A stretch of 64,000 bases of DNA from Nonomuraea pusilla (GTDB taxonomy: Bacteria > Actinomycetota > Actinomycetes > Streptosporangiales > Streptosporangiaceae). The stretch spans positions 1 through 64,000 of the forward strand of contig NZ_FOBF01000001.1 in assembly GCF_900109355.1 (NCBI RefSeq), read 5' to 3'. The translations under genes were made by a program, and so were the position numbers. The first letter of the stretch is position 1, and every line of letters starts with the position of its first letter. Below the pieces are notes generated by a model, which made no database searches, was not told the origin of the DNA, and was given only the letters and a program-made list of their open reading frames with translations. Shown one piece after another: positions 26,276 through 35,959 of the stretch.

Positions 26276-27528
26276 GTCCGCCGTACCCGGCCTGACAGCG
26301 CCGGCTGGGCGGCGCGCGGGCGGCGGGCGGGGGCGGTGGGGGTGTGTTCTTCCGGTGGGCGCCGCGTCCAGGCGAGCGCGGCGAGCAGGCTCGTCACCAT
26401 GGTGATGGGGATCCGCTGGCGGAAGATGAGCCCGATGTTGGCGACGGCGGTGGCGTAGGCGATGGTGCTCGGCACGATGAACAGCAGGAGGAACCAGAAC
26501 AGCCGCCGGTCGGTCCGCCACAGCCGCGCGGCTCCGCTGACGGCGCAGAGGAGGATGACGTACCAGACGAGCACCTCGATCTTGCCGAGCTGGAAGGCGA
26601 GGCTGCCGTCGGCCCAGGGGAACGGCGACAGGAGCGTGTAGCCGAGCTTGGGGCCGAGCGCGGCCCAGGGGTTGCCGCCGTCCTGGAAGACGACGCCCGA
26701 GCCGCCTTCGGCGTTCGATCTGACGACGTTGGCCGACTGGCCGTAGTCGAGCTGTTCCTGCATGGCCCTGACGGGGGCGCTGTCCATGATCAGTGTGGGT
26801 GAGGCGAGGAGCAGCGCGACGATCAGGACGAGGCTGCGCATGGACAGCGCGTGCTTGAGGCGGGTCACGCTGAGCAGCAGCGGTGCGGCGCACATGAAGA
26901 CCATGTAGGAGCGCACGTACCACAGGGCCCACAGCAGCGGGACGAGCAGCAGCAGTTTGCGCACGTCGAGCCGGCGCGCGTTGGAGGCGCCGAGGCCGAG
27001 GCAGGCGATGACGAGGAAGGCGTTGAAGCCGTCCTTGAACATGTCGGAGGTGTGGTACAGGAACGCCGGCATGAACGCGGTGATGACGAGCAGCACGAAC
27101 GCCGCGCGCTCGTCGGCTCCGATGAGCCGGGCGAGCCGGTAGACGATGACGCACAGCGCGCAGGCGAGCAGCGCCACGACGGCGGTGCAGGCGAGGGGGG
27201 CGGGGCCGCCGCAGAGATAGATGACGGCGGCGAAGATGTGGTACGGCACCGTCACGGAATAAAGCGATTTGATGTCATCTGAAGTGACATATCGGATGCC
27301 TTCGCGCTCCCACAGGGAGACGATCTCCATCGCCCGCGACTCGTGCTCGAAATTGTCGCCGCCGTAATCCAGCGCGCCGCTCCTGATGACCAGGACGTGC
27401 ACGACCAGTCGCAGGGCGAAGGCCAGGAGCAGCACGGGAACCGCCCGCCGCGCCGCGGCCGGCCCCAGGGCGCCCCTGGCGAGCAGGACGAGCACCACCG
27501 CCGCCACGAAAACGATGAAATATTGCAT
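26272..27528 (-). CDS. Polytopic membrane protein, probable Wzy-type polymerase
   Basis: A 418-residue protein with about ten hydrophobic segments and a large extracytoplasmic loop (about 250-300) containing RSNAEGGSGVVF and DGGNPWAALGPK. It lacks strong sequence motifs, as usual for O-antigen/EPS polymerases. Assignment rests on topology and on coupling with the flippase gene. The ATG at 27528 has GAGG about ten bases upstream. GT-C-type glycosyltransferase activity is an alternative, given an early acidic and histidine-bearing loop (DYGGDNFEHESRAME). It is divergent from the GT4-SDR-WecA-Wzc operon. Confidence 0.7.
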   Translation of the reverse strand: MQYFIVFVAAVVLVLLARGALGPAAARRAVPVLLLAFALRLVVHVLVIRSGALDYGGDNFEHESRAMEIVSLWEREGIRYVTSDDIKSLYSVTVPYHIFAAVIYLCGGPAPLACTAVVALLACALCVIVYRLARLIGADERAAFVLLVITAFMPAFLYHTSDMFKDGFNAFLVIACLGLGASNARRLDVRKLLLLVPLLWALWYVRSYMVFMCAAPLLLSVTRLKHALSMRSLVLIVALLLASPTLIMDSAPVRAMQEQLDYGQSANVVRSNAEGGSGVVFQDGGNPWAALGPKLGYTLLSPFPWADGSLAFQLGKIEVLVWYVILLCAVSGAARLWRTDRRLFWFLLLFIVPSTIAYATAVANIGLIFRQRIPITMVTSLLAALAWTRRPPEEHTPTAPARRPRAAQPALSGRVRRT

Positions 27529-27886
27529 GTGGGAGCCACCTCGGGTCGTTTCCAGGTCATACGGCTGGGGCGGCTTCGCCGATCACCGGTGATGCGCTGG
27601 TCGGAAGCGACGGTAGCGGCGGAAAGGCCGGGCATCCCTCGTGCAGGGCGGGTATGGCGTGGCGATTACCTCCGCTTGCGCATCTTTTTTCCGCGCTCTT
27701 TTGCACATCCCGCCACCGAACATCCCGATGAAGTGCGACGAATCTGGCATGCCCTGTCGGCGCTCGATCAGATTCAGGTAGGGAGTGGGAAAACATTTCA
27801 CCACTTCGGTGACGCCGTCCCCCGGGGCGGCACAGTGGCGTGGCTAGCTTCTCCGACGTGAGTTAGACCTTGACGGAGGAGCCCGA
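27529..27886. other. 358-bp divergent intergenic region
   Basis: It separates the leftward polymerase-flippase operon from the rightward GT4-SDR-WecA-Wzc operon. The right end has GGAGGAG just before the ATG at 27887. The middle contains T-rich and A-rich patches (around 27685-27715) below the local GC level, suited to promoters, but I cannot fix a -10/-35 pair. Confidence 0.45.
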
Positions 27887-29098
27887 ATGAAGCCGGACAA
27901 CCGGATCCGCGTGATGGAGATCATCGCGCGGATGAACGTGGGCGGCCCCGCCACCCAGGTGACAGGGCTCTCCAGGGCGCTCGACCGCGAGGAGTTCGAC
28001 CACCGCCTCTACACCGGCCACGTCGACGCCGGCGAGGGCGACCACCTGGCGTTGAAGGAGGCAGGCGTCCCCGTCCACGTCGTCCCCGGGCTCGGCCGGT
28101 CGGTCAAGCCGTTCGACGACCAGCGCGCCCTCATGCGGATCGTCGCCGAGCTGCGCGCCTTCAGGCCGCACGTCGTCCACACCAGGACCGCCAAGGCGGG
28201 AGCGCTCGGCCGCGTGGCCGTCCGCCTGTCCGGCGTCAGGGCCGCCACGATGCACGTCTTCCACGGGCACCTGCTCCACGGCTACTTCTCCGGGCCCAAA
28301 CGCTGGGCCTACATCCGCTTCGAGCGCCTGCTCGCCGGCGGCACCGACCGGCTCGTGACCGTCGGCGCCCGCGTGCGCGACGACCTCCTCGCCGCCGGTA
28401 TCGGCCGCCCCGACCAGTACGTCGTCATCGCGCCCGGCGTCGGCATCGGCCCCGTCCCCGACCGGGCCAGCGCCCGGAGCCTCCTCGGCCTCCACCAGGA
28501 GGCCCCCGTCGTGGCCTTCGTCGGCCGGCTCACCGGGGTGAAACGGCCCGACCGGCTCGCGGCCGTCGCGAGGGCCGTGCTCCAGCGCGTCCCCGACTGC
28601 CGCTTCGCCGTCTGCGGCGGCGGCGAACTGCGCGAGCGGTTCGAACGCGACGTCGAGCCGATGCGGCACGCCTTCCACCTCCTCGGCTGGAGGAAGGACG
28701 TCGAGACCGTGTACGCCGCCGCCGACGTCGTCCTGCTGACCTCCGACAACGAGGGCACCCCGCTCACGCTCATCGAGGCCGGGATGGCGGGCCGCCCCGC
28801 CGTCTCCACCCGGGTCGGCAGCGTCGCCGAGATCGTCAAGGACGGCGAGACCGGCCTGCTCGCCGGGACCGACGCGCTCGAACTGGCCGAGCACGTCGTA
28901 CGGCTCCTGGGCGACCCGCCGCTCGCGGCGCGCATGGGGGACGACGCCCGGAGCTGGACGACCAGCGCGTTCTCCGTCGAGCGCCTGGCCGCCGACACGC
29001 AGGCCCTCTACAGAACCCTCGGCCGGTCCCGGCTCGCCAAGCCTGACGGCCCGGCTGACGACCCGGCCTCCGACCCGGCATCCGCCGCGAAGGGATGA
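27887..29098 (+). CDS. Family 4 glycosyltransferase
   Basis: A 403-residue GT-B glycosyltransferase. The N-terminus has IIARMNVGGPATQVTGLSRAL and PHVVHTRTAKAGALGR, typical of the EPS/LPS GT4 group with WecA-linked acceptors. The C-terminal domain has VVAFVGRLTGVKRPDRL and SDNEGTPLTLIEAGMAGRPAVSTRVGS, carrying the donor-binding EX7E pattern. The last 25 residues are a D/A/P-rich tail. The start follows GGAGGAG. It is the first gene of a rightward operon with two SDR enzymes, WecA and the tyrosine kinase. Confidence 0.88.
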   Translation: MKPDNRIRVMEIIARMNVGGPATQVTGLSRALDREEFDHRLYTGHVDAGEGDHLALKEAGVPVHVVPGLGRSVKPFDDQRALMRIVAELRAFRPHVVHTRTAKAGALGRVAVRLSGVRAATMHVFHGHLLHGYFSGPKRWAYIRFERLLAGGTDRLVTVGARVRDDLLAAGIGRPDQYVVIAPGVGIGPVPDRASARSLLGLHQEAPVVAFVGRLTGVKRPDRLAAVARAVLQRVPDCRFAVCGGGELRERFERDVEPMRHAFHLLGWRKDVETVYAAADVVLLTSDNEGTPLTLIEAGMAGRPAVSTRVGSVAEIVKDGETGLLAGTDALELAEHVVRLLGDPPLAARMGDDARSWTTSAFSVERLAADTQALYRTLGRSRLAKPDGPADDPASDPASAAKG

Positions 29099-29102
29099 GC
29101 AC

Positions 29103-30056
29103 ATGAACGTACTGGTAACCGGCGGGGCGGGGTTCATCGGCGCGAACCTGTGCCGCGCCCTCGCCACCCGGCCCGAGATCGGCAGGGTCACCGTCCTCGA
29201 CGACCTCAGCAGCGGAGACCTCGCCAACCTCGAAGGCGTCGAGGCGGACGTCGTCAAGGGCAGCATCCTCGACCCCGACGTCCTCAGGGAGCTCGTGCGC
29301 GGCGTCTCCACCGTCGTGCACCTGGCCGCCCGCCCGTCGGTGCCGCGCTCGCTCGCCGACCCGGCCGCCACCCACGCCGTCAACGCCACAGGAACGCTCA
29401 ACGTGCTGGAGGCGTGCAGGGAGGCCCGCACGCACGTCGTCCTCGCCTCGTCGTCCTCCGTCTACGGCGACCGGCCCGAGGAGCACAAGCACGAGGACCT
29501 GCCGACGCGGCCGCTCAGCCCGTACGGCGCGAGCAAGCTGGCGGGTGAGGCGTACGCGCTGGCGTACGGCGCCTGCTTCGAGCTGCCCGTCCTCGCCTTC
29601 CGCTTCTTCAACGTGTACGGCCCGCTCCAGCCCGCCGGCCACGCCTACGCGGCGGTCGTGCCGGCCTTCGTCTCCGCCGCCCTGGCCGGCCGCCCCGTCA
29701 CGATCTACGGAGACGGACGCCAGGCGAGGGACTTCACCTACGTGGGATCCGTGGCCGAGGTGCTGACCGAGGCGGTGGTGCACAGGACCACCAGCCCGCG
29801 GCCGGTGAACCTCGCCTTCGGCACGCGCGTGACACTGCTCCGGCTCAAGGACGTGCTCAGCGAGGTGCTGGGCCGCCCGATCGAGGCCGTGTTCCTGCCC
29901 CCCAGGATCGGCGACATCAAGGAGTCGCAGGCGGCGCCCGACCTGGTGCGCGAGCTGTTCCCCGACGTCCGCCCGATGGAGCTGGAAGAAGGACTCCGCA
30001 TGACGGCGGCCTGGTTCGCCGGGGCGGCGGCGTCGGATCCGGGCCCGCGTGCCTGA
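29103..30056 (+). CDS. NAD-dependent epimerase/dehydratase (GalE/WbpP-like SDR)
   Basis: A 317-residue extended SDR protein. TGGAGFIGANLCRAL binds the dinucleotide. HLAARPSVPRSLADPA, the Ser region ASSSSVYGD and the catalytic YGASKLAGEAYA complete the active site. The FNVYGPLQP and FTYVGSVAEV motifs match UDP-hexose 4-epimerases and related UDP-HexNAc epimerases. It probably interconverts a UDP-sugar for the polymer. The gene lies five bases after the glycosyltransferase stop. Confidence 0.85.
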   Translation: MNVLVTGGAGFIGANLCRALATRPEIGRVTVLDDLSSGDLANLEGVEADVVKGSILDPDVLRELVRGVSTVVHLAARPSVPRSLADPAATHAVNATGTLNVLEACREARTHVVLASSSSVYGDRPEEHKHEDLPTRPLSPYGASKLAGEAYALAYGACFELPVLAFRFFNVYGPLQPAGHAYAAVVPAFVSAALAGRPVTIYGDGRQARDFTYVGSVAEVLTEAVVHRTTSPRPVNLAFGTRVTLLRLKDVLSEVLGRPIEAVFLPPRIGDIKESQAAPDLVRELFPDVRPMELEEGLRMTAAWFAGAAASDPGPRA

Positions 30057-30110
30057 CGCGCGGCCCCGCCCCGGCATGTACCTCTCCGCACACGTGACAA
30101 GGGGAAACCT

Positions 30111-31100
30111 GTGAGCGAAGCAGCAGCAAGGACCTATCTGATTACGGGAGGCAGCGGGTTCGTCGGTTCGCACCTGACCGACGCGCTGCTCGCCCGCGGT
30201 GACTCCGTGCTGGTCCTGGACAACCTCTCCACGGGCCGGTTCGAGAACCTCCCGTCGCACCCGCGCCTGCGCTTCGTGCACGGCTCCGTCCTGGACGAGC
30301 TGGTGGTGGACGAGCTCGTCAACCAGTGCGACGTGGTCGTCCACCTGGCGGCGGCCGTCGGCGTCAGGCTGATCGTCGAGCAGCCGCTGCGCTGCCTCAC
30401 GACGAACATCCGCGGCTCCGAGATCGTCATCGAGGCGGCGCACCGCTACAGGAAGAAGACGCTGATCGCGAGCACCAGCGAGATCTACGGCAAGAACTGC
30501 TCGGGGCCGCTGAGGGAGGACGCCGACCGCGTCCTCGGCAGCCCGGCCATCGCCAGATGGTCCTACAGCACGGCCAAGGCGGTGGACGAGATCCTCGCCA
30601 ACGCCTACCACCGGGAGCGCGGCCTGCCGACGGTCGTGGTGCGGCTGTTCAACACGGTCGGCCCGCGGCAGAGCGCCGCGTACGGCATGGTCATCCCGCG
30701 CCTCGTACGGCAGGCCATCAACGGCGAGCCGCTCACGGTCTTCGGCGACGGCAGCCAGACCCGCTGCTTCGCGCACGTCGCGGACGTCGTCGAGGCGCTG
30801 CTCCTGCTCCTTGACAGCGACGCCGCGGTGGGGCGGACGTTCAACATCGGCTCGGCGCAGGAGGTGAGCATCCTCGACCTGGCCAGGCTCGTCGTCGAGC
30901 ACACGGGGTCGTCGTCGGAGATCGAGCTCGTCCCCTACGCGGAGGCGTACCGGCGGGGGTTCGAGGACATGCGGCGCAGGGTCCCCGACACGACCAGGAT
31001 CCGCGAGCTCACCGGCTGGACGCCGCGCCGGACCCTCGACGAGATCCTCACCGAGGTCGTCAAGGAAGCCCGCGAAGAGCTCGCGGCGACCCTCCGGTGA
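30111..31100 (+). CDS. NAD-dependent epimerase/dehydratase (UDP-glucuronate decarboxylase-like SDR)
   Basis: A 329-residue extended SDR enzyme. TYLITGGSGFVGSHLTDALL begins at about residue 8. Then come VLDNLSTGRFENL, HLAAAVGVRLIVEQP, IASTSEIYGKN and the catalytic YSTAKAVDE. The combination VGVRLIVEQPL...TSEIYG and FNTVGPRQSAAYGMVIP is common in UDP-xylose synthase-like and UDP-glucose epimerase-like SDRs, so the exact reaction is open. The GTG start follows AAGGGGA. The stop overlaps the WecA-type gene start (GTGA). Confidence 0.83.
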   Translation: MSEAAARTYLITGGSGFVGSHLTDALLARGDSVLVLDNLSTGRFENLPSHPRLRFVHGSVLDELVVDELVNQCDVVVHLAAAVGVRLIVEQPLRCLTTNIRGSEIVIEAAHRYRKKTLIASTSEIYGKNCSGPLREDADRVLGSPAIARWSYSTAKAVDEILANAYHRERGLPTVVVRLFNTVGPRQSAAYGMVIPRLVRQAINGEPLTVFGDGSQTRCFAHVADVVEALLLLLDSDAAVGRTFNIGSAQEVSILDLARLVVEHTGSSSEIELVPYAEAYRRGFEDMRRRVPDTTRIRELTGWTPRRTLDEILTEVVKEAREELAATLR

Positions 31101-32137
31101 GCGCGGCGACCGCCGTCGCCGCGGGAGCGGGGGCCTCGCTCATCTGCGGCTTGACGATCGTGCCGCTGAGGCGGCTGGCGCTGCGGTGGGGGATGACCGA
31201 CCGGCCGGGCGCGAAGAAGGCGCACGCCCGTCCCACGCCGTACGTGGGGGGCATCGCGATCGCGCTCGGCACGCTCGTGCCCGCCGTCGCCGTGCTCGGC
31301 TTCGCCGACATCAGGATCACCGCGATCCTCATGGCGGCCGCGATCGTGGCCCTGCTCGGCCTGATCGACGACATCAGGCCGCTGCCGCCGGTCACCAGGC
31401 TCGTCGTCGAGACGGTGGCCGCGACGGGGGTCGTGCTCTCCGGCGTCCACGTCCACCTGGCAGGCGACTGGCTGGACCTGCCGCTCACGGTGGTGTGGAT
31501 CGTCGTCATGGCCAACTCGTTCAACCTGCTCGACAACATGGACGGCGTCCTCGGCGCGGTGGCCACGGTCACCGCCGCCTTCCTCGCGATCATGGCGTTC
31601 GCGGCCGGCGAGCCGGCGCTGGCGCTGCTCCTGGTGGTGCTCACCTGCGCCGGCATCGGCTTCCTGCCGCACAACTGGGCTCCGGCGAAGACGTTCATGG
31701 GCGACTCGGGGTCGCTGTTCATCGGGTTCGTGCTGACCTGCTCGGCGGTGTTCCTGATCAGCGGGCACACGTGGGACACCGTCGCCGCCGGGCTGCTCCT
31801 TCCGACGTTCGTCGCCACCGTGGACACCGGCGTCGTGTTCCTGTCCCGCCTGCGGGCGGGACGCTCGCCGCTGCTCGGCGGCACCGACCACGTCTCGCAC
31901 CGCATGCGCAAGATCGGGCTGAGCGTCCGCCTGGTGGCGTCGGCGCTCGGCCTGATGGCGGCCGCCGCCTGCGGGCTGTGCCTGACGATGACGCTGGGCT
32001 GGATGCCGCCGCTCGCGGTGACGATCATCGCGGCCGGCACGGCCTTCGTGCTCGTCACGCTGTTCCAGAGCGTGAAGGTCTACCCGCCCGCCACACCCCG
32101 CAAGACTTCTCCGAGAATCCGAGAAAGGCGGCGTTGA
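31097..32137 (+). CDS. WecA/MraY-family undecaprenyl-phosphate glycosyl-1-phosphate transferase
   Basis: A 346-residue polytopic protein with ten or eleven hydrophobic segments. KKAHARPTPYVGGIAI near residue 41, the acidic loop LIDDIRP, NSFNLLDNMDGVLG and FMGDSGSLFIGF are the cytoplasmic active-site motifs of the family. It transfers HexNAc-1-phosphate from a UDP-sugar to undecaprenyl phosphate and so starts repeat-unit assembly. The GTG start overlaps the previous stop. The C-terminal DHVSHRM region with conserved His is also family-typical. Confidence 0.9.
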   Translation: MSAATAVAAGAGASLICGLTIVPLRRLALRWGMTDRPGAKKAHARPTPYVGGIAIALGTLVPAVAVLGFADIRITAILMAAAIVALLGLIDDIRPLPPVTRLVVETVAATGVVLSGVHVHLAGDWLDLPLTVVWIVVMANSFNLLDNMDGVLGAVATVTAAFLAIMAFAAGEPALALLLVVLTCAGIGFLPHNWAPAKTFMGDSGSLFIGFVLTCSAVFLISGHTWDTVAAGLLLPTFVATVDTGVVFLSRLRAGRSPLLGGTDHVSHRMRKIGLSVRLVASALGLMAAAACGLCLTMTLGWMPPLAVTIIAAGTAFVLVTLFQSVKVYPPATPRKTSPRIRERRR

Positions 32138-32141
32138 TCCA

Positions 32142-33533
32142 GTGGATCTGCTCTATTACGCCCAGTTCATCCGCAGGAACTGGTCGGTCCTTCTGATCTC
32201 GCTGGTCATCGGAGCGGGCGCCGCGGCGCTGGTCACCGCGAACACGCCGCCCAAGTACGTCGCGACGATCTCCATGCTCGTCTCCGGCCAGGACAAGGAG
32301 GGCAGCATCTCCGCCGCCTACCAGGCGGGCATGCTGTCGCAGCAGCGGGTGCAGTCGTACGCCACCCTGCTGTCCAGCCGCCGCGTCGTCAGCCAGATCA
32401 CCCGCCCCGAGTACGTAGGGCTCGTGCAGTCGCGCATCTCCGCCGAGGTCGTGCCGGGCACGGTGCTGCTGCGGGCGAGCGTGACCGACTACGACCCGGC
32501 ACAGGCCGCGGCCCTGGCCAACGCGCTCGGGACGAAGTTCTCGCAGCTCATCGACCAGCTCGAACGGCCCACGCCGCAGAGCAGGCCCACCGTGAAGGTG
32601 TCGGTGGTGGACCAGGCGGAGGTCCCGCGCCTGCCCGTCAGCCCGAGGCCGGAGCTCAACCTGCTGGTGGGCGTCCTCCTCGCGTTCATCCTCACGACGG
32701 GCGCGCTGCTGATCCGCGACCATCTCGACACCACGGTCAAGAACACCGAGGTGCTGCAGGCCACCGCGGGGAGCTCCACGCTGGGCGTCATCGGGTACGA
32801 GCGGGCGGCCAGGCGCCAGCCCCTCATCCTGCGCGCGGGCGGGCGCTCCAGCAGGGCCGAGGCGTTCCGCGCGCTCCGGACCAACCTGCAGTTCATCGGT
32901 GTGGACCGGCAGCCGAGGTCGCTCGTCGTCACGAGCTGCCTGGCCGGCGAGGGGAAGTCGTCGACCTCGTGCAACCTCGCCATCACCCTGGCCCAGTCGG
33001 GGTGGCGGGTGCTGCTCGTCGACGGCGACCTGCGGCGGCCGTCCGTGCCCGATTACCTCGGCATCGAGGGCGCGGTGGGCCTCACGGACGTGCTCATCGG
33101 CAGGGAGAAGCTCGACGACGTCGTCCAGTCCTGGGGCAACCCGCGCCTGCACGTCCTGCCCTCCGGCCAGGTGCCGCCGAACCCGAGCGAGCTGCTCGGC
33201 TCGCAGACCATGCGCCAGGTGCTCGACCGGCTGACCGCCGAGTACGACATGGTGATCATCGACGCGCCGCCGCTGCTGCCCGTCACCGACGCCGCGACGC
33301 TCGCCGCCGTCTGCGACGGCACCCTGCTGGTCGCCCGGTACGGCAAGACCAGGCAGGAGCACGTCCAGCGCGCCGCGCAGCAGCTCGACTCCATCAACGC
33401 CAGGATCGTCGGCACCGTCCTGAACTTCGTGCCGGCCAAGGCCGACCGCTACCACGGCTACGGATACGGCTACGGGTACGAGCCGGAGACGCCCAAGGCC
33501 GGCGAGCGGGTCACGACAGCGGCGAGGACCTGA
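32142..33533 (+). CDS. Wzc-type polysaccharide co-polymerase / bacterial tyrosine kinase
   Basis: A 463-residue single-chain BY-kinase. A Wzz-like chain-length domain lies between TM helices at about residues 15-33 and 175-194. The kinase domain has Walker A SCLAGEGKSS (about 266-275), A' LLVDGDLRRP (about 291) and Walker B MVIIDAPPLLPVTDA. The C-terminal tail has clustered tyrosines (RYHGYGYGYGYEPE), the expected autophosphorylation sites. It controls polymer length and export with the Wzy/Wzx system. The GTG start is used. The 3' end overlaps the convergent phosphatase gene by 23 bp. Confidence 0.92.
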   Translation: MDLLYYAQFIRRNWSVLLISLVIGAGAAALVTANTPPKYVATISMLVSGQDKEGSISAAYQAGMLSQQRVQSYATLLSSRRVVSQITRPEYVGLVQSRISAEVVPGTVLLRASVTDYDPAQAAALANALGTKFSQLIDQLERPTPQSRPTVKVSVVDQAEVPRLPVSPRPELNLLVGVLLAFILTTGALLIRDHLDTTVKNTEVLQATAGSSTLGVIGYERAARRQPLILRAGGRSSRAEAFRALRTNLQFIGVDRQPRSLVVTSCLAGEGKSSTSCNLAITLAQSGWRVLLVDGDLRRPSVPDYLGIEGAVGLTDVLIGREKLDDVVQSWGNPRLHVLPSGQVPPNPSELLGSQTMRQVLDRLTAEYDMVIIDAPPLLPVTDAATLAAVCDGTLLVARYGKTRQEHVQRAAQQLDSINARIVGTVLNFVPAKADRYHGYGYGYGYEPETPKAGERVTTAART

Positions 33534-34089
33534 GCAGCGCGAGCGGGACCGTGAGCGCCCCGTGGATCGCCCGCCCCGCCGCCCGGTAGGCCCGCCCTGA
33601 GCGGCCGATCGGGTCGGCGATGTCGGGCTGGTCCACGCGGACCAGCCCGCGCAGGCCGACCGCCTGCTCGACCAGCGCCCGCGCCCTCGGCACCGCGTCG
33701 CGGTGCCCGGCCAGCAGGTCCCGCTGGACCATGCCCGTCAGCGCGTCGAACTCGGTGATGGTGAACACCCGGGGCGCGACCCGAGGGAGCCGCGACACCG
33801 CCTCGGCCCGGTGCTCCCTGGCCGCCGTCAGCACCAGGTCGGCCTCCGCCAGCAGCTCCGGCGTCAGCGGCTTGGAGACGAAGCCGTCCGCGTCGAGGCC
33901 CAGGCGGCGGAGCACGTCCTGCGCGCCCCGCGCCATCTCCAGTCCGGGCCGCGCGTGCGTGCCCGCGCTCGTGACGACGAACGGCGGGCCGAGCGCCGCG
34001 CGGGCCAGCCGCTCCGCGATGGGGGAGCGGCAGATGTTCCCCGTGCACACGAACAGGATGTGGAACCTCTCCCAGGACGTCGACACCAT
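33511..34089 (-). CDS. Low-molecular-weight protein-tyrosine phosphatase (Wzb-type)
   Basis: A 192-residue phosphatase. The P-loop VCTGNICRSP is at about residues 14-23 and contains the catalytic Cys and Arg. The general-acid motif DIADPIGRS is near residue 155. A family-typical SAGTHARPG stretch lies between them. It is expected to dephosphorylate the neighbouring tyrosine kinase. The genes converge and their 3' ends overlap, so antisense effects between the two transcripts are possible. No ribosome site precedes the ATG; a TATCGT box six bases upstream suggests a leaderless mRNA. Confidence 0.92.
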   Translation of the reverse strand: MVSTSWERFHILFVCTGNICRSPIAERLARAALGPPFVVTSAGTHARPGLEMARGAQDVLRRLGLDADGFVSKPLTPELLAEADLVLTAAREHRAEAVSRLPRVAPRVFTITEFDALTGMVQRDLLAGHRDAVPRARALVEQAVGLRGLVRVDQPDIADPIGRSGRAYRAAGRAIHGALTVPLALLRSSPLS

Positions 34090-34095
34090 GCTGCG

Positions 34096-34101
34096 ACGAT
34101 A
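34096..34101 (-). promoter_or_regulatory. Putative -10 box for leaderless phosphatase mRNA
   Basis: The minus strand reads TATCGT, then six bases, then the ATG at 34089. This matches TANNNT at -12 to -7 when transcription starts at the A of the start codon. No clear -35 is seen. Confidence 0.55.
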
Positions 34102-34164
34102 GGAGGCGGGCCACGGGCGGCCAGGCTGTACGCGCCGCTGTTTACCTTCTGTCGACCGGCCCGC

Positions 34165-35955
34165 TCACCGGTCGGCCTGCGGCAGGGCGAAGGGGCAGCC
34201 CGTGTCGTCCCGCGTGATCCGGGTCTGCTGGCCGCGGACGAGCGGCTGCACCGGGGTCCGCGGCTGCGCCGCCGAGGCGGGCTCCAGCAGCATGAACTCC
34301 AGCGTCCTCGTCTGGCGGGGCGCGAGCTCGATCACCTTGGAGTAGACCGGGTGCGACCGCTCCACCTCCTTGATGACCGGCTCTGGTTCGCCGTCGAGCC
34401 GGGCGCCCGCGAGCTGCGCTCCCGGCGTGGCGTAGTACGACACCCAGAGCAGGTTGGAGCCGGTCGGGTGCGAGCCGCCGGGGTCGTCGAGCCGGTCGGT
34501 GACGTACGTGGGCAGCCGCACGGGCGGCACGCCGTTGGTCAGCCGGACCCGTACGTACGCGAGGCGTTGGCCGCCGGTCCTGCAGGGGCCGAGGTGGTAC
34601 TCCAGCGAGCGGTCGAGGTAGTAGTCGAGCTTGGTCCCGGCGGAGTTGTTGACGATCAGCCCCGCGTACGGGCCGGGCGTGTCCGGGAGGACGCCGCCGA
34701 GCGGGGTCGCGGCCAGGCGCCGCTGCTCGTCCTCCCTGCGGCTCCAGACCTGGATCCTGCGCTCCTCCACGAGCTGCGTCAGGACGGACAGCAGCGCGCC
34801 GGGCTCCGGGCGGGCCCGGGTGAGCGCCTCGCTCACGGCGGAGGCGATCCCGATGAGGTACCGCTTGCGCTCGACCGGGTTCTGGTAGCGGGCGTAGGCG
34901 GCCCGCTCGGTGAGGTCGACGACGTTGGCCGCGCTCACGGTCTCGCCCCCGGGGAGGGTGACGGGGCCGATCAGCCGCAGCAGGTACGACAGCCCGACCG
35001 GGTCGGTCGCGACGGCGCCGTCCAGCTGCTCGTGGGTCTGGCGCTCCCAGAGGGCGGCCCAGGTGGCGGCGGCGTAGGGGAAGTGAGGGGAGAGGTTCGA
35101 GTTGGCGAGGAGGGAGAGCGCGCTCGCGCCGTAGCGGGCGCGGAAGGCGGAGCCGTGGTCGATGACCTGCGCCGTGCCCGACGCCAGGCCGTTGTTCGGC
35201 GACAGCCGCTCGACGTCGACGCGGCCGCCCGCGGCCTTGAGCAGGCCGAACGCGCCGACCAGGCCGCCGGTGCCGCGTGACTCCGCGTTGGTCTGGAAGG
35301 CCAGGAAGTAGCGGCGGGGGCCGTGCCCGCCGAGCATGTCCGGGAGCAGGGCGGCGGCGTCGTCCGCGGCGCCCAGCCAGCCGCTGAGCCGGTCGGCCTC
35401 GCGCAGCGCCGTGTCGCGGGCCTGGTCGAGGGGGGCGAGGCCGGTGCCCGAGGGGGTGGCGGCCAGTCCGGCCCTGGCGGCGTCCATGCGGCCGGCCGCG
35501 TCGTGCAGGGCGGGGGCGGCGGACTCCAGGTGTGTCAGGAGGCCGCCCAGGTCGCCGGCCGAGGGGCGCCGCACGGCGAGCAGGGGCGCTCCGGCGCGGT
35601 GCACGTCGGTCAGGACGCCGGTGACCTGCGAGGCGAAGTCGGCGAGCCCGCGGACGGTGGTCGCCGCCGTGCCGACGAAGGGGGTGTGGGCGGCGAGCGT
35701 CCAGGTCAGGCCGCTGGTGATGCGGTGCGCCTGCTCGGCGTGCTCGCGCGCCGTGGCGAGCGCCGGGCCGGCGCCCTCGGGGCCGGCGGCGCGTACCTGG
35801 GCCAGCGCGTCCGCGGCCGCCCGCAGGTGGTCGTGGACGCTGAGGCCGAGATGCGCCGCCCAGCCGCCGGCCAGTGCCGTGCCCGCGAGGGGGCACAGCA
35901 GGCCGGCGACCAGCAGACGCTTCCTCCTGCTCCTGGGCACGCTCTTCCCGCGCAT
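34165..35955 (-). CDS. DUF4012 domain-containing membrane-anchored protein
   Basis: A 596-residue protein. It has a basic N-terminus (RSRRKR) and one hydrophobic segment at about 14-32, then an alpha-helical region. The DUF4012 core contains [21 protein letters not shown] and [13 protein letters not shown], and the last part includes [18 protein letters not shown] and [12 protein letters not shown]4012 proteins are common in actinobacterial polysaccharide loci; their function is unknown. The start at 35955 is only one base after an AGGAG; an in-frame GTG at 35970 is an alternative. It lies just downstream of, and probably cotranscribed with, the LPFTG protein gene. Confidence 0.83.
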   Translation of the reverse strand: MRGKSVPRSRRKRLLVAGLLCPLAGTALAGGWAAHLGLSVHDHLRAAADALAQVRAAGPEGAGPALATAREHAEQAHRITSGLTWTLAAHTPFVGTAATTVRGLADFASQVTGVLTDVHRAGAPLLAVRRPSAGDLGGLLTHLESAAPALHDAAGRMDAARAGLAATPSGTGLAPLDQARDTALREADRLSGWLGAADDAAALLPDMLGGHGPRRYFLAFQTNAESRGTGGLVGAFGLLKAAGGRVDVERLSPNNGLASGTAQVIDHGSAFRARYGASALSLLANSNLSPHFPYAAATWAALWERQTHEQLDGAVATDPVGLSYLLRLIGPVTLPGGETVSAANVVDLTERAAYARYQNPVERKRYLIGIASAVSEALTRARPEPGALLSVLTQLVEERRIQVWSRREDEQRRLAATPLGGVLPDTPGPYAGLIVNNSAGTKLDYYLDRSLEYHLGPCRTGGQRLAYVRVRLTNGVPPVRLPTYVTDRLDDPGGSHPTGSNLLWVSYYATPGAQLAGARLDGEPEPVIKEVERSHPVYSKVIELAPRQTRTLEFMLLEPASAAQPRTPVQPLVRGQQTRITRDDTGCPFALPQADR

Positions 35956-35959
35956 GCTC

